From NCBI GenBank assembly GCA_033980235.1, contig CM067059.1:18672100-18736099 (forward strand): a stretch of DNA of 64,000 bases. Direction: 5' to 3'. Below the pieces are notes generated by a model. It did not search any database. It was not told the origin of the DNA and saw only the letters and a list, made by a program, of their open reading frames with translations. The position numbers and the translations under genes were made by a program. This DNA comes from Diadema setosum (taxonomy: Eukaryota > Echinodermata > Echinoidea > Diadematoida > Diadematidae). How positions within the stretch are numbered: the first letter of the stretch is position 1; the number at the start of each line of letters is the position of its first letter. Shown in pieces: positions 1 to 10,796 of the stretch.

Positions 1-1500
1 TATCAACTCGTCATACCACTTTGCTGAGAGTTGCATGGTTCTCATTGTGCTACAGCAAGACGTTTTCTCCAAGGGGCATATTGTGCTTTAGATTCAAGGG
101 CTCAATTGTATCAGGGAGATGTAAATAAAGAGTGACGAAAACAGACAGCAACGGTGACGAAATCGATTTGGACTAAAATTTATTCAAGTACTACACCACT
201 CTTTATACCTTTCTACAGAGAGCCGAATGGTTCGCATTGTGCTTTATCAAGGTGTTTTTGTCCAAGAAGAGTGTACTTTGGATTTGAGGGCTGCATGCTT
301 CTCAATGTGCTATATCAAGAAATTTACAAAAGAGACATGTGTTTATATTAGAGGGGTCGAAAATACATGATGAGGTTGTATATAAAGGGTGACGAAAAAG
401 GCAATCAGGGTAACGGAAGCAAACAATGTGTCTAAATGATGCTTCAAATTGTTATATCAAATTAGTTATTGTTCCATGCTTCTCAATGTGTTACATCAAG
501 ACATTTTCTCCCAGAGACATGCTCTTTGCATTCGAGGTCTTAAATACATGATGCCGTCTTACACGAAGGGTGACGAAAAAGGCGACAACGGTGATGAAAT
601 CGATTTAGTCCAGGATATGATTAGCTAATACATCAAATTGTTATACAATTTTTACAGTTGTATATCACAATGTACCTTATCAGTATTTTTTTCAAGTGGC
701 ATGAGCTTTGGATTAGGCAACTAAAATGCATCAGAAAGTTGTACGTAAAGGTTGACGAAAAGTTAACCAGCTATGACGAAATCAAATCAGATCAAAATGT
801 GGTTACGTAATATATCAACTCGTCACGCCACTTTTTTGGGAGTTGCATGGTTCTGAGTTTGCTAAATCAATACGTTTTATCCAAGAGACGTATGTTTTAG
901 ATTAGAGGGCTTAAATTCATCAGACAGTTGTAAATAAATAGTAACAAAAACAGGCAGCAACAGTGACGAAATCGAATCAGCTGTGTTAAGCAATAAATCA
1001 ATTCGTCATATCACTTTACTGAGATATGCATGCTTTTCAATGTCAGTGAATGTGCTTTATCAAGGTGTTATATCCAAGAGATGTGTCCTTTGGATTAGAG
1101 GGCTCAAATGCATCAGTCATTTGTAGATAAAGGGTGACGAAAACAGGCAACAGTGGTGACGGAATCGAATAAGCCCACATTTTGCTCAAGTAATAAATCA
1201 ACTCGTCATATCACTTTACTAAGAGCTGTGTGCTTCTTATTGTGCTTTATGAAGACATTTTATGCAAGACATGTGGTCTTGGATTAGAGGGCTCAAACGC
1301 ATCAGATAGTTGTAAATGACGGGTGACGAAAACAGGCAGCAGCGGTGACGGAATCGAATCAGCCAACAATATTCTTTATTACTAGTACATCAACTCGTTA
1401 TATCGCTTAACTGAGACTTGTATACTTCTCAACGTGCTATATCATGACGTTATATCAAAGAGAAAAGTGTTTTGGAATAGTATATGGCTCAAGTACATCA
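1..1500. repeat. ~185-bp tandem satellite
   Basis: The phrase GGGTGACGAAAA..GGCA recurs at about 133, 389, 569, 752, 940, 1,134 and 1,321, most steps being 180-191 bases. Each unit also carries 'ATCAACTCGTCATACCACTT', a 'CTTCTCAATGTGCTATATCA' segment and a 'GATTAGAGGGCTCAAAT' segment. Copies are diverged, one step is 256 bases, and the array runs off the left edge. No ORF in it is conserved between units. Confidence 0.9.
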
Positions 1501-1504
1501 AAGA

Positions 1505-2100
1505 GTTGACAAACAGGGGAAAACCCCACAACGGAGAGCTGTACGGTTCATATGCAGTTACTACATTATCCGCGATCCAGACTGTACCACGTGCATGAGG
1601 GAGAAACTGAACTTGCCAACTCTTACCTTGGGATGCCAGGTCCGGAGATTAAAATCATTCTTCAAAGCGGTAGAGGGGTTGGTCCCAGCCCTACATTCTG
1701 GAATTGTTTTCACTAAAGTAAGACCCAAGCGAAATATTACAGCAAAGAAATATAAAGAATGTAACGTCAGAAAAAAAAAGAATGTCGAAAATTACGTTAC
1801 AAATCAAACTAAATGTTACACACTAAGGCACTGTAACACATCAGTATACCGACCGAGTTTCCCTCTTTTTTGTGAAACCGATCCTGGTTTGGAATTAACT
1901 TCCAGCTGAAGTCGTTAACAGTATATTAAGGAGGTTTTCAAAGCAAAGATTGAGCAAAGTCTTCTTCACTTTGACTACCAACGCTCCCAATGTGCCCTCT
2001 CTCACCCGGTGCCTTATACCGCAAGGTCCTGCACCGTACTACATCCAGAACCAGGAAGGATGACCAAAAAAAACAAACAAAACAAAACAAAAAAAAAAAC
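1505..2100 (+). mobile_element. 5'-truncated LINE, C-terminal ORF2 end with poly(A) tail
   Basis: The reading frame from about 1,505 resembles the thumb and C-terminal end of jockey/CR1-type LINE reverse transcriptases: TPQRRAVRFICSYY, LKSFFKAVEGLVPAL and TKVRPKRN. After a frame change near 1,880 the typical tail follows (LPAEVVNS, then YYIQNQEG and a stop). An A-rich tail lies at 2,067-2,100. Satellite sequence resumes directly afterwards (GGCAGTAACGGTGAC), so the LINE landed inside a satellite unit. It is a dead fragment with no catalytic domain. Clade assignment is tentative. Confidence 0.75.
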
Positions 2101-2440
2101 GGCAGTAACGGTGACAAAATTTAATCAAGCCCGATGTGTTTAGGTAATGCGTCAACTTGTAATACCACTTTGCTGAGAGTTGCAGGCTTCCAAATGCTCT
2201 ACATCAATATGTTTTCTCCCAGAGACAAGTGTTCTAGATTATAGGCTCAAATACATGATGACAAAGTGAATAAAGGGTGACGAAAAAGGGCAACAGCGGT
2301 GACGAAATGGATTAAACCAACAATATGCTAAAATATTACATCAAATCGTTACACCAATTTGTTTAGACGTACAGGCTTCTCAATGAACTATTTCAAAATG
2401 TTTTTGTCGCAGAGATATATGCTTTGCATTCGAGTTCTTC
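2100..2440. repeat. Satellite continuation
   Basis: Two more units of the ~185-bp satellite follow the LINE tail, with GGGTGACGAAAA at 2,277 and the CTTCTCAATG segment near 2,368. They are the right-hand flank of the LINE insertion. Confidence 0.85.
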
Positions 2441-2484
2441 ACGGACAAGTTCACCTGACTAGACACGTGGATTGAGTGAATGCA

Positions 2485-3215
2485 TATTGTTGGCTGAATC
2501 GTTTTTGTCATGTTGACTCTCTCATTTTCGTCACCCTATATGTACAACATGTACAACTGTCTCATGTACTTAAAGGACAAGTTCACCTTCATAGACATGA
2601 GGGTTAAGTGAATGCAACAATATTTAGTAGAACACATCAGTGAAAGTTTGAGGAAAACTTGACAATGCGTTTAAAAGTTATGAATTTGTAAATTATCTGC
2701 ACAATCACTGCTTCATGAGAAGACTATGATGTCATATGCATAGAACCATATGAGGAAAATAATAAGAGAAAAACTTCGCTTTTTGAATAAAGTGCATATT
2801 TCCTGGACTTGTTACTGACCTATGTTATATTTAAAGAAACATTATCCCCCTCGTCTTCTGAAATAGAGAAGTCGATTGTTCTTTTGTTATGCGAGAAAAG
2901 TGGAAACATGTTTGATTTTCTTTATAAAATGTACTGTTTTATATTGTTGTACACATGTGACATCACAAGCCATAGTAGTCTTGTCATCTAGCCATGACTA
3001 AGCAGAAACTTCAAAAATGTATAACCTTTGAATGGATTGTCCGATTTCCCTTAAATTATCACTAATGTGTTCTGCTAATATTGCTGCATTCACTTAACCC
3101 ACATGTCTATGAAGGTGAACTTGTCCTTAAATACATGAGACAGTTGTACATATAGGGTGACGAAAATGAGAGGCAACAGTGACAAGATCGATTCAACCAA
3201 CAATATGCTTAAATA
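2485..3215. repeat. Foldback element with ~145-bp inverted arms
   Basis: The left arm (about 2,485-2,632) contains CTCATTTTCGTCACCCTATA, ACAAGTTCACCTTCATAGAC and GGTTAAGTGAATGCA. The right arm (about 3,070-3,215) carries their reverse complements in reversed order (TGCATTCACTTAACC, GTCTATGAAGGTGAACTTGT, TATAGGGTGACGAAAATGAG). The outer part of each arm is satellite sequence, so a short element with TIRs AAGGACAAGTTCACC probably sits inside an inverted satellite pair. A partial extra copy of the TIR lies near 2,442. Confidence 0.75.
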
Positions 3216-3284
3216 ATACATTAAATGGCTATGTATATTAAAAAGTTTTCTCAAAATTACAAATGCTTCGGATTTGGAGGACAC

Positions 3285-3460
3285 GCATGATACACATCAA
3301 CCAGGCAATTACAGACCTGTCTCCCTGACATCCGTGATGTGTTAAAAACATGAGCAGATGATATGTAAGCCTTCTTGCAACATTTGGAGAATGAAAACAT
3401 CCCGTCGCCCTTTAATCACGGTTTTAGACAACTGATTGAACAATTGCCCAGCTCCTCAGA
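3285..3460 (+). pseudogene. LINE reverse transcriptase fragment
   Basis: One frame reads QPGNYRPVSLTSVMC, the hallmark 'NYRPVSL.S' segment of LINE reverse transcriptases. After a stop it continues KHEQMICK, and in another frame there is an 'NHGFRQ' segment. Stops and frameshifts make it a relic. Only this short piece of the RT palm-finger region is present. Confidence 0.65.
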
Positions 3461-3712
3461 ACAATAAATAAACGACCTACCAAATACTCTCAAGTCCCGA
3501 CTCATTACGCCTTTTGGTAGATGACTGCCAATTAAAAAAAAAAAAATAAGTCAAGTGATTATCTCAAGTTGCAAGATTTATTTCAACTGAAAAAAAAAAG
3601 GGCATCCGACAGGGAAATGAGGCTCAATGGTGACAAATGGCAAGTATGAGTACTGACGACAAATCCTCATACTTGCCCCAGGCCACCATAAACAAAATTA
3701 TCACTGAATGCA

Positions 3713-3949
3713 ATGTACATAATTATGACCAAGAATGGATTTCTCAGGAGGTATCACTTTTCATGTGCTGATATATTGAAGTATAAAAGGACACTTTATT
3801 ACACTTGTCTGGGAAGAAGCGAAACTGAGCTTTCATCAAGAGAGAACATTGAACTTGATGATCTCACGTCTGAAGATTGCTCAGATGTTTGGCCTATGAA
3901 CGAGTATGCTGATGCACAAGAAGGGAATAGTGACAGTGATGATGATTAG
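3713..3949 (+). CDS. Unrecognised ORF with acidic C-terminal tail
   Basis: A 78-codon ORF not recognised as any family. The first half (FLRRYHFSCADILKYKRT) is basic. The second half is strongly acidic and ends EEGNSDSDDD-like (...AQEGNSDSDDD, stop), a composition typical of genuine C-termini and of some transposon proteins. It could be a terminal exon of an element-borne gene: an acceptor-like TTTCTCAG lies near 3,738. It may equally be chance. No partner exon was seen. Confidence 0.25.
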   Translation: MYIIMTKNGFLRRYHFSCADILKYKRTLYYTCLGRSETELSSRENIELDDLTSEDCSDVWPMNEYADAQEGNSDSDDD

Positions 3950-4590
3950 ATACGGGAGTAGATCAAGTTCAAGATACTTTACTGAACCAAAGGCATTATC
4001 TACCATGTCCAGATGAAACAAAAGCCTAGCTTAAGTGCTTCAAAATATTTCTAAGATTTGGATTAGGGATAGAAACGACGTACTATGTAGGTAAAGTACT
4101 ATGAATTGTTGATTTACAAATTGGGTACAATAGTTATGATAAAACATGTAGCTAGACTAAACCATATTAAGTTTTAGTTTATTGAGTAAGGCTTTATTGG
4201 TTGGGGCTTTTTTATACAACTGACCTACACAAATGCATCAAAATTCACATGATAATTCGAACATTTTTAAATCACTACTCCCAATGGTAAACATTGCCTT
4301 TAATGATCTGCATTGCCTCGTTACATGTTTTTTACTGCTACTAATAAATAGTATCCATCTCTTTGTGTTGGATAGGCCTACACAGCATTTCGATAAAATG
4401 TTTTTATAGTTTCCAGGATTCCTTTTAAATCATCTGCTCTTATCGTCAGGGTTCGCTCGCATCTTAATAAAAACCGTGTTTAATTGTCTTCTTGTTTTTG
4501 AAGGGAATATAAGCAACATTATTATGAATTATGATCAGTGCACTTCAATACACAAGCGCTGCACTGGAGCAAACTGCAACCCACTGGTAG
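3950..4590. other. No gene seen (AT-rich)
   Basis: AT-rich sequence without a convincing exon, RNA gene or clear repeat boundary. Confidence 0.5.
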
Positions 4591-4591
4591 A

Positions 4592-4858
4592 ATTGAAGAG
4601 TTTGTTCGCAAAAACCATAAGTTCATTTTTGAAGATTTTGAAGTACGGTCTCTGTCAAAACATTGCATAAAGTACAAAATAATGCCTTTTAAATGATTAT
4701 ATTGGTCACTTCATTATAAAGGTACATTTTTGAAGTTAAGGTCAAAAGAAGCAAAAATTTTCCTATTATTCTCTTTATTTTTCTTGACCTTTAATCGCAA
4801 CTATCTCCATTTGGCAAATATGAACTTATCGGTTTTTGCAAACAAACTCTTCAATTAT
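4592..4858. mobile_element. Short MITE with ~38-bp TIRs
   Basis: ATTGAAGAGTTTGTTCGCAA at 4,592 is answered by its near reverse complement TTGCAAACAAACTCTTCAAT ending at 4,857. The match extends inward through CATAAGTTCAT / ATGAACTTATC. The 266-bp element has no coding capacity. Confidence 0.7.
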
Positions 4859-5394
4859 AACTAACTAATCACATTGTTATGTGTACTATGACTGAACTGC
4901 AAACCGAATTTGGTTCAGGTGAGTGAACATCATATGACACATAGTGTATTACACAATATAGGCCTATTTGCAAATGTAGGCCTATTGGAATAAATTTCCA
5001 GTTTAGAAAATATGAGCAAAAATAGCAAGATTGAACAACCTTATTGCTTTACTCAAAGCCAACATAACTTTAATCCCCTTTGCTTTCTAATATAAATGCT
5101 ATCTCGACTATATCATGGCCACTTGAGATAAAATATGTGTTGTATGGATGATTAAACTGTAGTCCTATTATTATTATACTGACCCATTCGTCTTGCACGT
5201 TATGGTGGAAAAGCACAGGCAACCTTATTTTCTCAAAAGAAGGGCAATACAGAAAGCATTTCAGCGCCTCTGTCACAAATTTCCATCATTTGTACATGTA
5301 TCACACAAGCTATATAGTAGGGCAGTTATATGTAACAAAATTTGACCAAGATGCTCACATCCGGCGGAAAGTATGAAATTTTGCATATAGGGGT

Positions 5395-5850
5395 ATTTTG
5401 GGGCGCTGATTTCAAATATTGCCGGATCCAATAGATCTGACCACGGGGTCGGCCGCCATTTTGAATTCCAATATGGCCGCCATCACAAAACAAATCTAAA
5501 GATCCCTATTTTCAGTTCTGAATGACCTGTGGCACCAAAATTTGGTACACATGAGCGTTTTGACGTATTGAATTTGATGACAGATAGATTTGAAGTGTCT
5601 GACAAACATCCAATGGCCGCCATTTTGAATTCCAATACGGCCGCCTCGACAAAATATTCAAAATCCCTATCTCGATTTCTAAGTGGTGAGTGACGCTGAA
5701 ATTAGGTGTAAACAAGTATTTCAACATACTGAGTTAAAACATTAACTAATGTGATGTGTCTGACAAACGCAATGCCTGCTATTTTGAATTCAAATGTGGC
5801 TACGAAGACAAACACCACGACTAACATTCACGGGCATGTCAAAAAGTGCA
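5395..5850. repeat. Repeated GGCCGCCATTTTGAATTCCA motif
   Basis: The phrase GCCGCCATTTTGAATTCCAA followed by TATGGCCGCC or TACGGCCGCC occurs near 5,450 and 5,606. A decayed third copy (GCTATTTTGAATTCAAATGT) lies near 5,776. Spacing is about 160-170 bases, suggesting degenerate tandem units. The flanking phrase TTTGAAGTGTCTGACAAACA / GATGTGTCTGACAAACGCAA repeats too. Confidence 0.65.
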
Positions 5851-5924
5851 GCAAAAAGAAAGCATAATGCACCTTTCACTGACGTAAATACTGATGTAAA
5901 TACAGCAGCGCGCACTCAATCAGT

Positions 5925-6345
5925 TACAAATGCGCGCTCAATCAAGTAGCCTAATTTACAAACCCGAGATAGAGATTTTCAACACACAGTATGGCACTCA
6001 TATATTCGCGCAACTCAGCATGCGTTTATTGTTATTATTTGTTATCCTTTGTTTTGGTTACACTGAGACTACGCGCGCTGGTGGGATATTGACATGTCAC
6101 TGTGAAAATCCATTGGCACCTTCATTGTATCATGTTAACTTCATTGCCTTTATGACGTTTCTATTATTGTCTCATGATCTTTTTTTGTGCAGCGCGCGCA
6201 TTCCTAGTGTGACGTCTTATCTATTATGACGCAGAGTATGACACTCATAAGCGCACAACATGCGTTTGTTGTTATTATCTATTATTTTTTTGTTTTGGTT
6301 ACACATATTGCGCGCGCTAGCAGGGTAGTAACACCTCACTCTTAA
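5925..6345. repeat. Two diverged tandem units, GCGCGC-bearing
   Basis: CAGTATGGCACTCATATATTCGCGCAAC..CATGCGTTTATTGTTATTAT..TTTTGGTTACAC (5,988 on) is repeated as CAGAGTATGACACTCATAAGCGCACAAC..CATGCGTTTGTTGTTATTAT..TTTTGGTTACAC (6,231 on). The offset is about 243 bases. Each ends with a GCGCGCGCT box. Confidence 0.6.
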
Positions 6346-6475
6346 TAATCATTGTGAATATTCGCACTGTCATCCCTGAAGAAGAGGAAGGGTCCTCGAA
6401 AATTCGGATTATTCATTAAATCAAGATTGGCTATTAATGCATTCCCTGCATTCCTATGTTGTGACTTTATTATTG

Positions 6476-6476
6476 C

Positions 6477-6537
<61 letters not shown>

Positions 6538-6738
6538 ATAAGGTAGTCCACGTGTTGGCAAGATAAAAAGATAAGTAACAAAGCTGCAACAAAGTTCATG
6601 CTGTATTCACCAACGTGAATACAGTGCTTCTCTCAGTATCAACACTTGAGAAAGGGCGGCGAGACGCTCGAAAATTTGTGTGAAGAAATAAACCGTTGGT
6701 GAATACAGCATGAACTTTGTTGCAGCTTTGTTACTTAT

Positions 6739-6785
<47 letters not shown>
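6476..6785. repeat. Paired (TA)n tracts around a 45-bp inverted repeat
   Basis: (TA)n at about 6,476-6,534 and 6,742-6,781 flank a hairpin. AAGATAAGTAACAAAGCTGC with AACAAAGTTCATGCTGTATT at 6,568-6,612 recurs as the reverse complement at 6,699-6,743. The centre (CGGCGAGACGCTCGAAAATT) is loop sequence. An ORF of repeated Ile-Tyr across the first tract is an artefact of the microsatellite. Confidence 0.8.
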
Positions 6786-6789
6786 AGCT

Positions 6790-7341
6790 CGAAGTAAAAT
6801 CACTTGTGAGGATTCAAATCAACGTCTATTGCCTCCTTACTCTCGTTATACACACTCCTAAAAGATGCGACGGCCCAGGGGTTCAGTAGCTGAAGACACA
6901 CGACTCACATATATATGTACATATATAACCATGACATGTATAAAATTAATGCAGAGGAATAGGGAAATGATATCATGATCATATCAATATAAGAGAGTTT
7001 GTCACTCCCAATTTTTGGTCTCTTCTAGTGTCACAGTTCACATACGAGGAAATGTTAGCAGATGAATAAATTACACACAGGCTATCATCTATCTACAGTT
7101 TGAGTTGCATGAATGACATCTTGCATCATTTCAACAAAGCATTACTTTCTATCTGACAATTTCATGTAATCAATGGTAGATTATTCCTCAAGACATGCTC
7201 AATTCAAAATAGTACCCTGTACATCAAATAAGGTGTATGAAGTGGTCCTTGTAGGTGGAGCACTGAAAGAAATCCCCTTGGACTATGAATTGCTAAAATC
7301 AGACCTGATACACTGAACCCTGGAAAGCACAGCCATCTTAC
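6790..7341. other. Intron sequence left of the giant FANCM exon
   Basis: No further FANCM exon was found here on the minus strand. The ERCC4-like domain must lie beyond position 1 if present. Confidence 0.5.
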
Positions 7342-10024
7342 CTTTCTGTTTCCCAGAAGTCAAACAGGGAATCTGTCTTTCCATTCTGACAGCCTTCTGT
7401 GAGTCTGCTGTGATCTGTGGTGTTGCACCATCATTGTCATCATCATCATACTTCCCCTGGGACTGCACATGGTTTACACTGCTCTGTTCTGTGCTCCTTC
7501 CCTCATCCTGTTGGCCAGGAATCAATGCCTTGTGCTGTTTCACACAAAAAAATGACACTGCCCCACCGGTCTGACCCTCGTTTAACAGTGGCAAATTATT
7601 CCTCTTGGTTGCCTTGTTGACACACCCAACAGGCTCATCGTCATCAGACATGTTTATTTGTCTGACTTCAAGACTGCCTTTCCTCTTTGTGCTAACGCGG
7701 CTGAGACGCGATGCCCAATTCGAGATGGTCTCCCGGTGAGAGATGGTAGTTATTTGAAGTTCTGCCTGCTGCCCAGCACCATTGATATAAGGAGCAACAC
7801 CCTCATGACATCTTGGGACCACGTGAACATGTTCAGAGATTAATGGAGTTGAAACAGGGGGGAAGATGCCATCTTTTGCACTGATTCTCACAGACTCATC
7901 ATGAACAGCATGGCAAGGTTTTTTGACACTTGGTGACCAACCCTTTGGGCTAGGTGTATGTTTATGATGATCCCTTCTGCCCACCAGCTCAGGTGCATGA
8001 ACAAAAGTCTTGGGGTTGATCCTGCTGGATTCATTCTCTTTAAATGGCTGTTTTACAGGAAAAGTGTCACCTTTACAAGCATCATTTGTGCTGTGTGTTC
8101 TATGAATGTCATCTGCAATCTTGGGCAGGTTGGAATGTGACTCAACAGTTTGCAGATTGGTTACAGTCTGTGCTCTTTGTGAGGCCTGTGACAACACCAT
8201 GAACTTGTGTGAGTTTCTTAACCTGACATTTGGAGAAGGAGGCAAAATGTTGATGCCACTGAAAGCTTCATCATTGAAATCAAAAAAATCTCCAAGATCA
8301 AAGTCAAGGTCAAACTTGGGATCATCATTTATTGTGTCATTTTCAAATTGTTTAGTTGAATGATCCATTTGTGCTTTCTGCATTGTTTGAGAATTTTCAC
8401 ATGGTGAATCATCTAGTTTACACATAGGATCTGCTACTTCAGCCACATTACTATCATCTAAAAAAATTTCCCCCTTAAAATTGTCCCAGGCCTCTACCAA
8501 GTGAGCGGTAATGTTTGGACGTTCATCCTCATCATCTCTACAAATTGAGCTGTTTTGTTCTTTCTCAGCAGCACTCACTTTGACAGTACCTTTTATTGAG
8601 GAATTAGGGTTTCCACAGATACTTTTAGTGTTTCTGCCTAAAATTCCTTCAATTCTACCACCAACTTGATGCTCCTCATTGGGAAACAGTTCCTCACGGG
8701 ACATCTGTCCATCACTTTGATTACCCTTTTTCTCTGATGGCATTGTCCTATGCATACTATTGACATCAAAATCATTACATGCCACTGACTGCATGTTGCT
8801 GCCAATTTTGTTTACAATATCCAGTGATTGCCTAATCGATCTTCCATGATTCCCATCATTGGTTCTGCAGAGCTGTGTACCATGGAATGATAAGTCAATT
8901 TCATCAACAAGATCCAGGCCAGAGACTGATGGGGGTGGAGGAGGTACCATTTCTTCCTCCTCCTCTTGCTGGTCTCCTCTGATAGGTTGAAAAGGCTTTC
9001 TGGAAAACTCCTTGTGTAAACCCTTGACAGGAAGAGTATCTGGATTTCTGAGCAGCTGTGAACTTGATGGAAACAAATCCAAGGCATTCAGTGACGAGTT
9101 AAGACTGCTGGTAGAAAAGAAACATTTTGGAGTCTTTCTCTGGCAAGAATCCTTCAGTTCTTTCTGTAAGGGTAAATCCCCATCACTTGCGGTATCCATT
9201 GCTTCTTCTTGTGAGAATTCTGCATTTGCCAAGTTCTTTTCCTTGTTTTTCTTATGTCTAGAGGGATTGTAAGAGGTATTGTAACAAAGTAGTTTATCTG
9301 GTGATGTTTTCTCATTGTCATTGTTGCATTCAAAGTCACTGTCATCTGAGTTGACTAGCAGCAGTGCTGTTTTCTTGTGCCTGTGACTAGTATTCTCATC
9401 CTGGTCTTGGACAGGACTCATGGAATTTTTCTTTGATATTTTGGTGGCCTGAAGTGCATCCTTTCCTTGTTCTTTGAAAGCATTTTTCTTATCTAACACA
9501 ATTTGAAATTCACAGTTCTTTGCCAATGTTGTCTCATTGTCTTTCTGATTTGCATCACTTTCTTGCATTTTTGCAACACCTTCGTGAAAATCAATGATGG
9601 GAAAATCTTCATTACCACTCCCACGGTCACCCTCATCACCTTCTGTGCAGGTCTTCATCTGGCTCCCAATACCCTGCTTGTTTGTGTGAACACTTTTGCT
9701 GCATGGAATATTCTCCCTGTTTGATGTGACAACAGCACATTGATTCCTGGCCTGGACTTGGTTTTCCTGGAAGCATAATTGAAGCACTCCTCCTTTTCCC
9801 TTCCTCTTCTGTGGCCCACAGATGTCATCCTTTTTCAGGTAAGGTCTCAACTCAGCCCCATAGATATCATCATCCTCTGTAAGTCCCTGGATTTCAATGA
9901 ACTCCATCATTCTTACAAAGTTGACTGTACGCTTTGAGTGGGAGACTAGGTTGGTTGGCTGCCGATTTGTCTGCCAAAGGGTGAATGCACTGAGTGAAAG
10001 ATGGTTGATGGAGGGAGTGGATGA
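7342..10024 (-). CDS. FANCM: FANCM giant exon: MHF-side segment and acidic scaffold
   Basis: A 2,683-nt exon of 894 codons. It opens SSTPSINHLSLSAFTLWQ then VNFVRMMEFIEIQGLTEDDD, matching vertebrate IHQLSLSEWRLWQDH and HFIGLMQMIEGM, in the region that contacts MHF1/MHF2. The rest is a long polar, acidic, probably disordered scaffold. A PPPPPSVSGLDLVDEI patch (8,893-8,950) resembles MM1, which binds FANCF. A KFDLDFDLGDFFDF patch (8,261-8,317) resembles MM2, which binds RMI1/RMI2. The acceptor TATCTTCTACAG is phase 0 and fits the previous exon; TTTTCAG slightly upstream is the wrong phase. The donor is AGAAAG followed by GTAAGA at 7,341, phase 1. The frame continues to a stop at 7,283 if unspliced. 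The giant-exon architecture parallels that of vertebrate FANCM. Confidence 0.92.
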
Positions 10025-10099
10025 CTGTAGAAGATATGAAATGGAAATTTCAGCTTTCAAAGTTTGTGCTGAAAAGTGATTTACATCTCACATCTCAAG

Positions 10100-10540
10100 A
10101 TTAACATATTACAGAATTTTGAACATCTTCTACATTACTGCTATACAAAATAGTGGCGACTAGCAATAATTAATTCCCAAAATTAAGTCAGTCATATTAT
10201 AAGTCAAATACGATGTTTGATACCTCCAGACTTTATCAGACTGGCATTACCTATTGCAGAGGGGTGCACAAAATTCTTATATTTTGAGGAGGCTCTGGTC
10301 TCTATCAAAGAAGTGTTGCATTTGACCTCATGTACTTAGTAGCATGATCAGGGATCTTGCCAGTATACATCACCCATGACAACCTCGACAAGGGTAAGCT
10401 TTGAAGAAACAATCACCATCAAGTGTAAAACTTGCCGTCAGGTGTAATACCATGCGTGAGCATGCCCTGTCAAGTTTGAAGTTTGGACAAAGTTCGGACT
10501 CTCTGCCCTGTGGCTTTTCCCTGTCTGATTATCTGGCCAG
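10100..10540. other. FANCM intron, no feature recognised
   Basis: No exon, RNA gene or clear repeat boundary was seen on either strand. Confidence 0.45.
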
Positions 10541-10545
10541 AAAAA

Positions 10546-10720
10546 CAAGAGACCCCGGGATCTCGCGCTCACCCGAGTATCGTAACTTCACTTTCCATGC
10601 ATTCTTGCAGACTCCTATCTGAGAGCACTGGAAACTTGGGGCAGGGGCAACTTTGAGAACTGGGAACAAGGTGTCCATTTGCATATTCCATCACAGGTAA
10701 AATTACCTGCCAAGTACAAT
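10546..10720 (+). mobile_element. Left-end fragment of hairpin-ended G/C-rich repeat
   Basis: It begins ACAAGAGACCCCGGGATCTC then CGCTCACCCGAGTATCG, the same start seen at 28,010 and 52,307. The following ATGCATTCTTGCAGACTC and TCCATTTGCATATTCCATCA segments are shared with the 52,307 copy. It stops after the ACCTGCCAAGTAC segment. Confidence 0.7.
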
Positions 10721-10796
10721 GTTGGACTATGCAGTTGAGGGAAAAAAAAGACTTAAAGGTCTATCACATCTGATTCCAGAGAAGAATATTAATATA

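Noticed and set aside
6342..6599. Minus-strand ORF with repeated Ile-Tyr
   Set aside because: Translation of a (TA)n microsatellite.
7417..9724. Several plus-strand ORFs of 60-91 codons opposite the giant FANCM exon
   Set aside because: They are antisense shadows of the 894-codon exon and show no family features.
10025..10060. Extending the giant exon upstream to the earlier TTTTCAG acceptor
   Set aside because: It would enter in phase 1, whereas both donors of the preceding exon leave phase 0.
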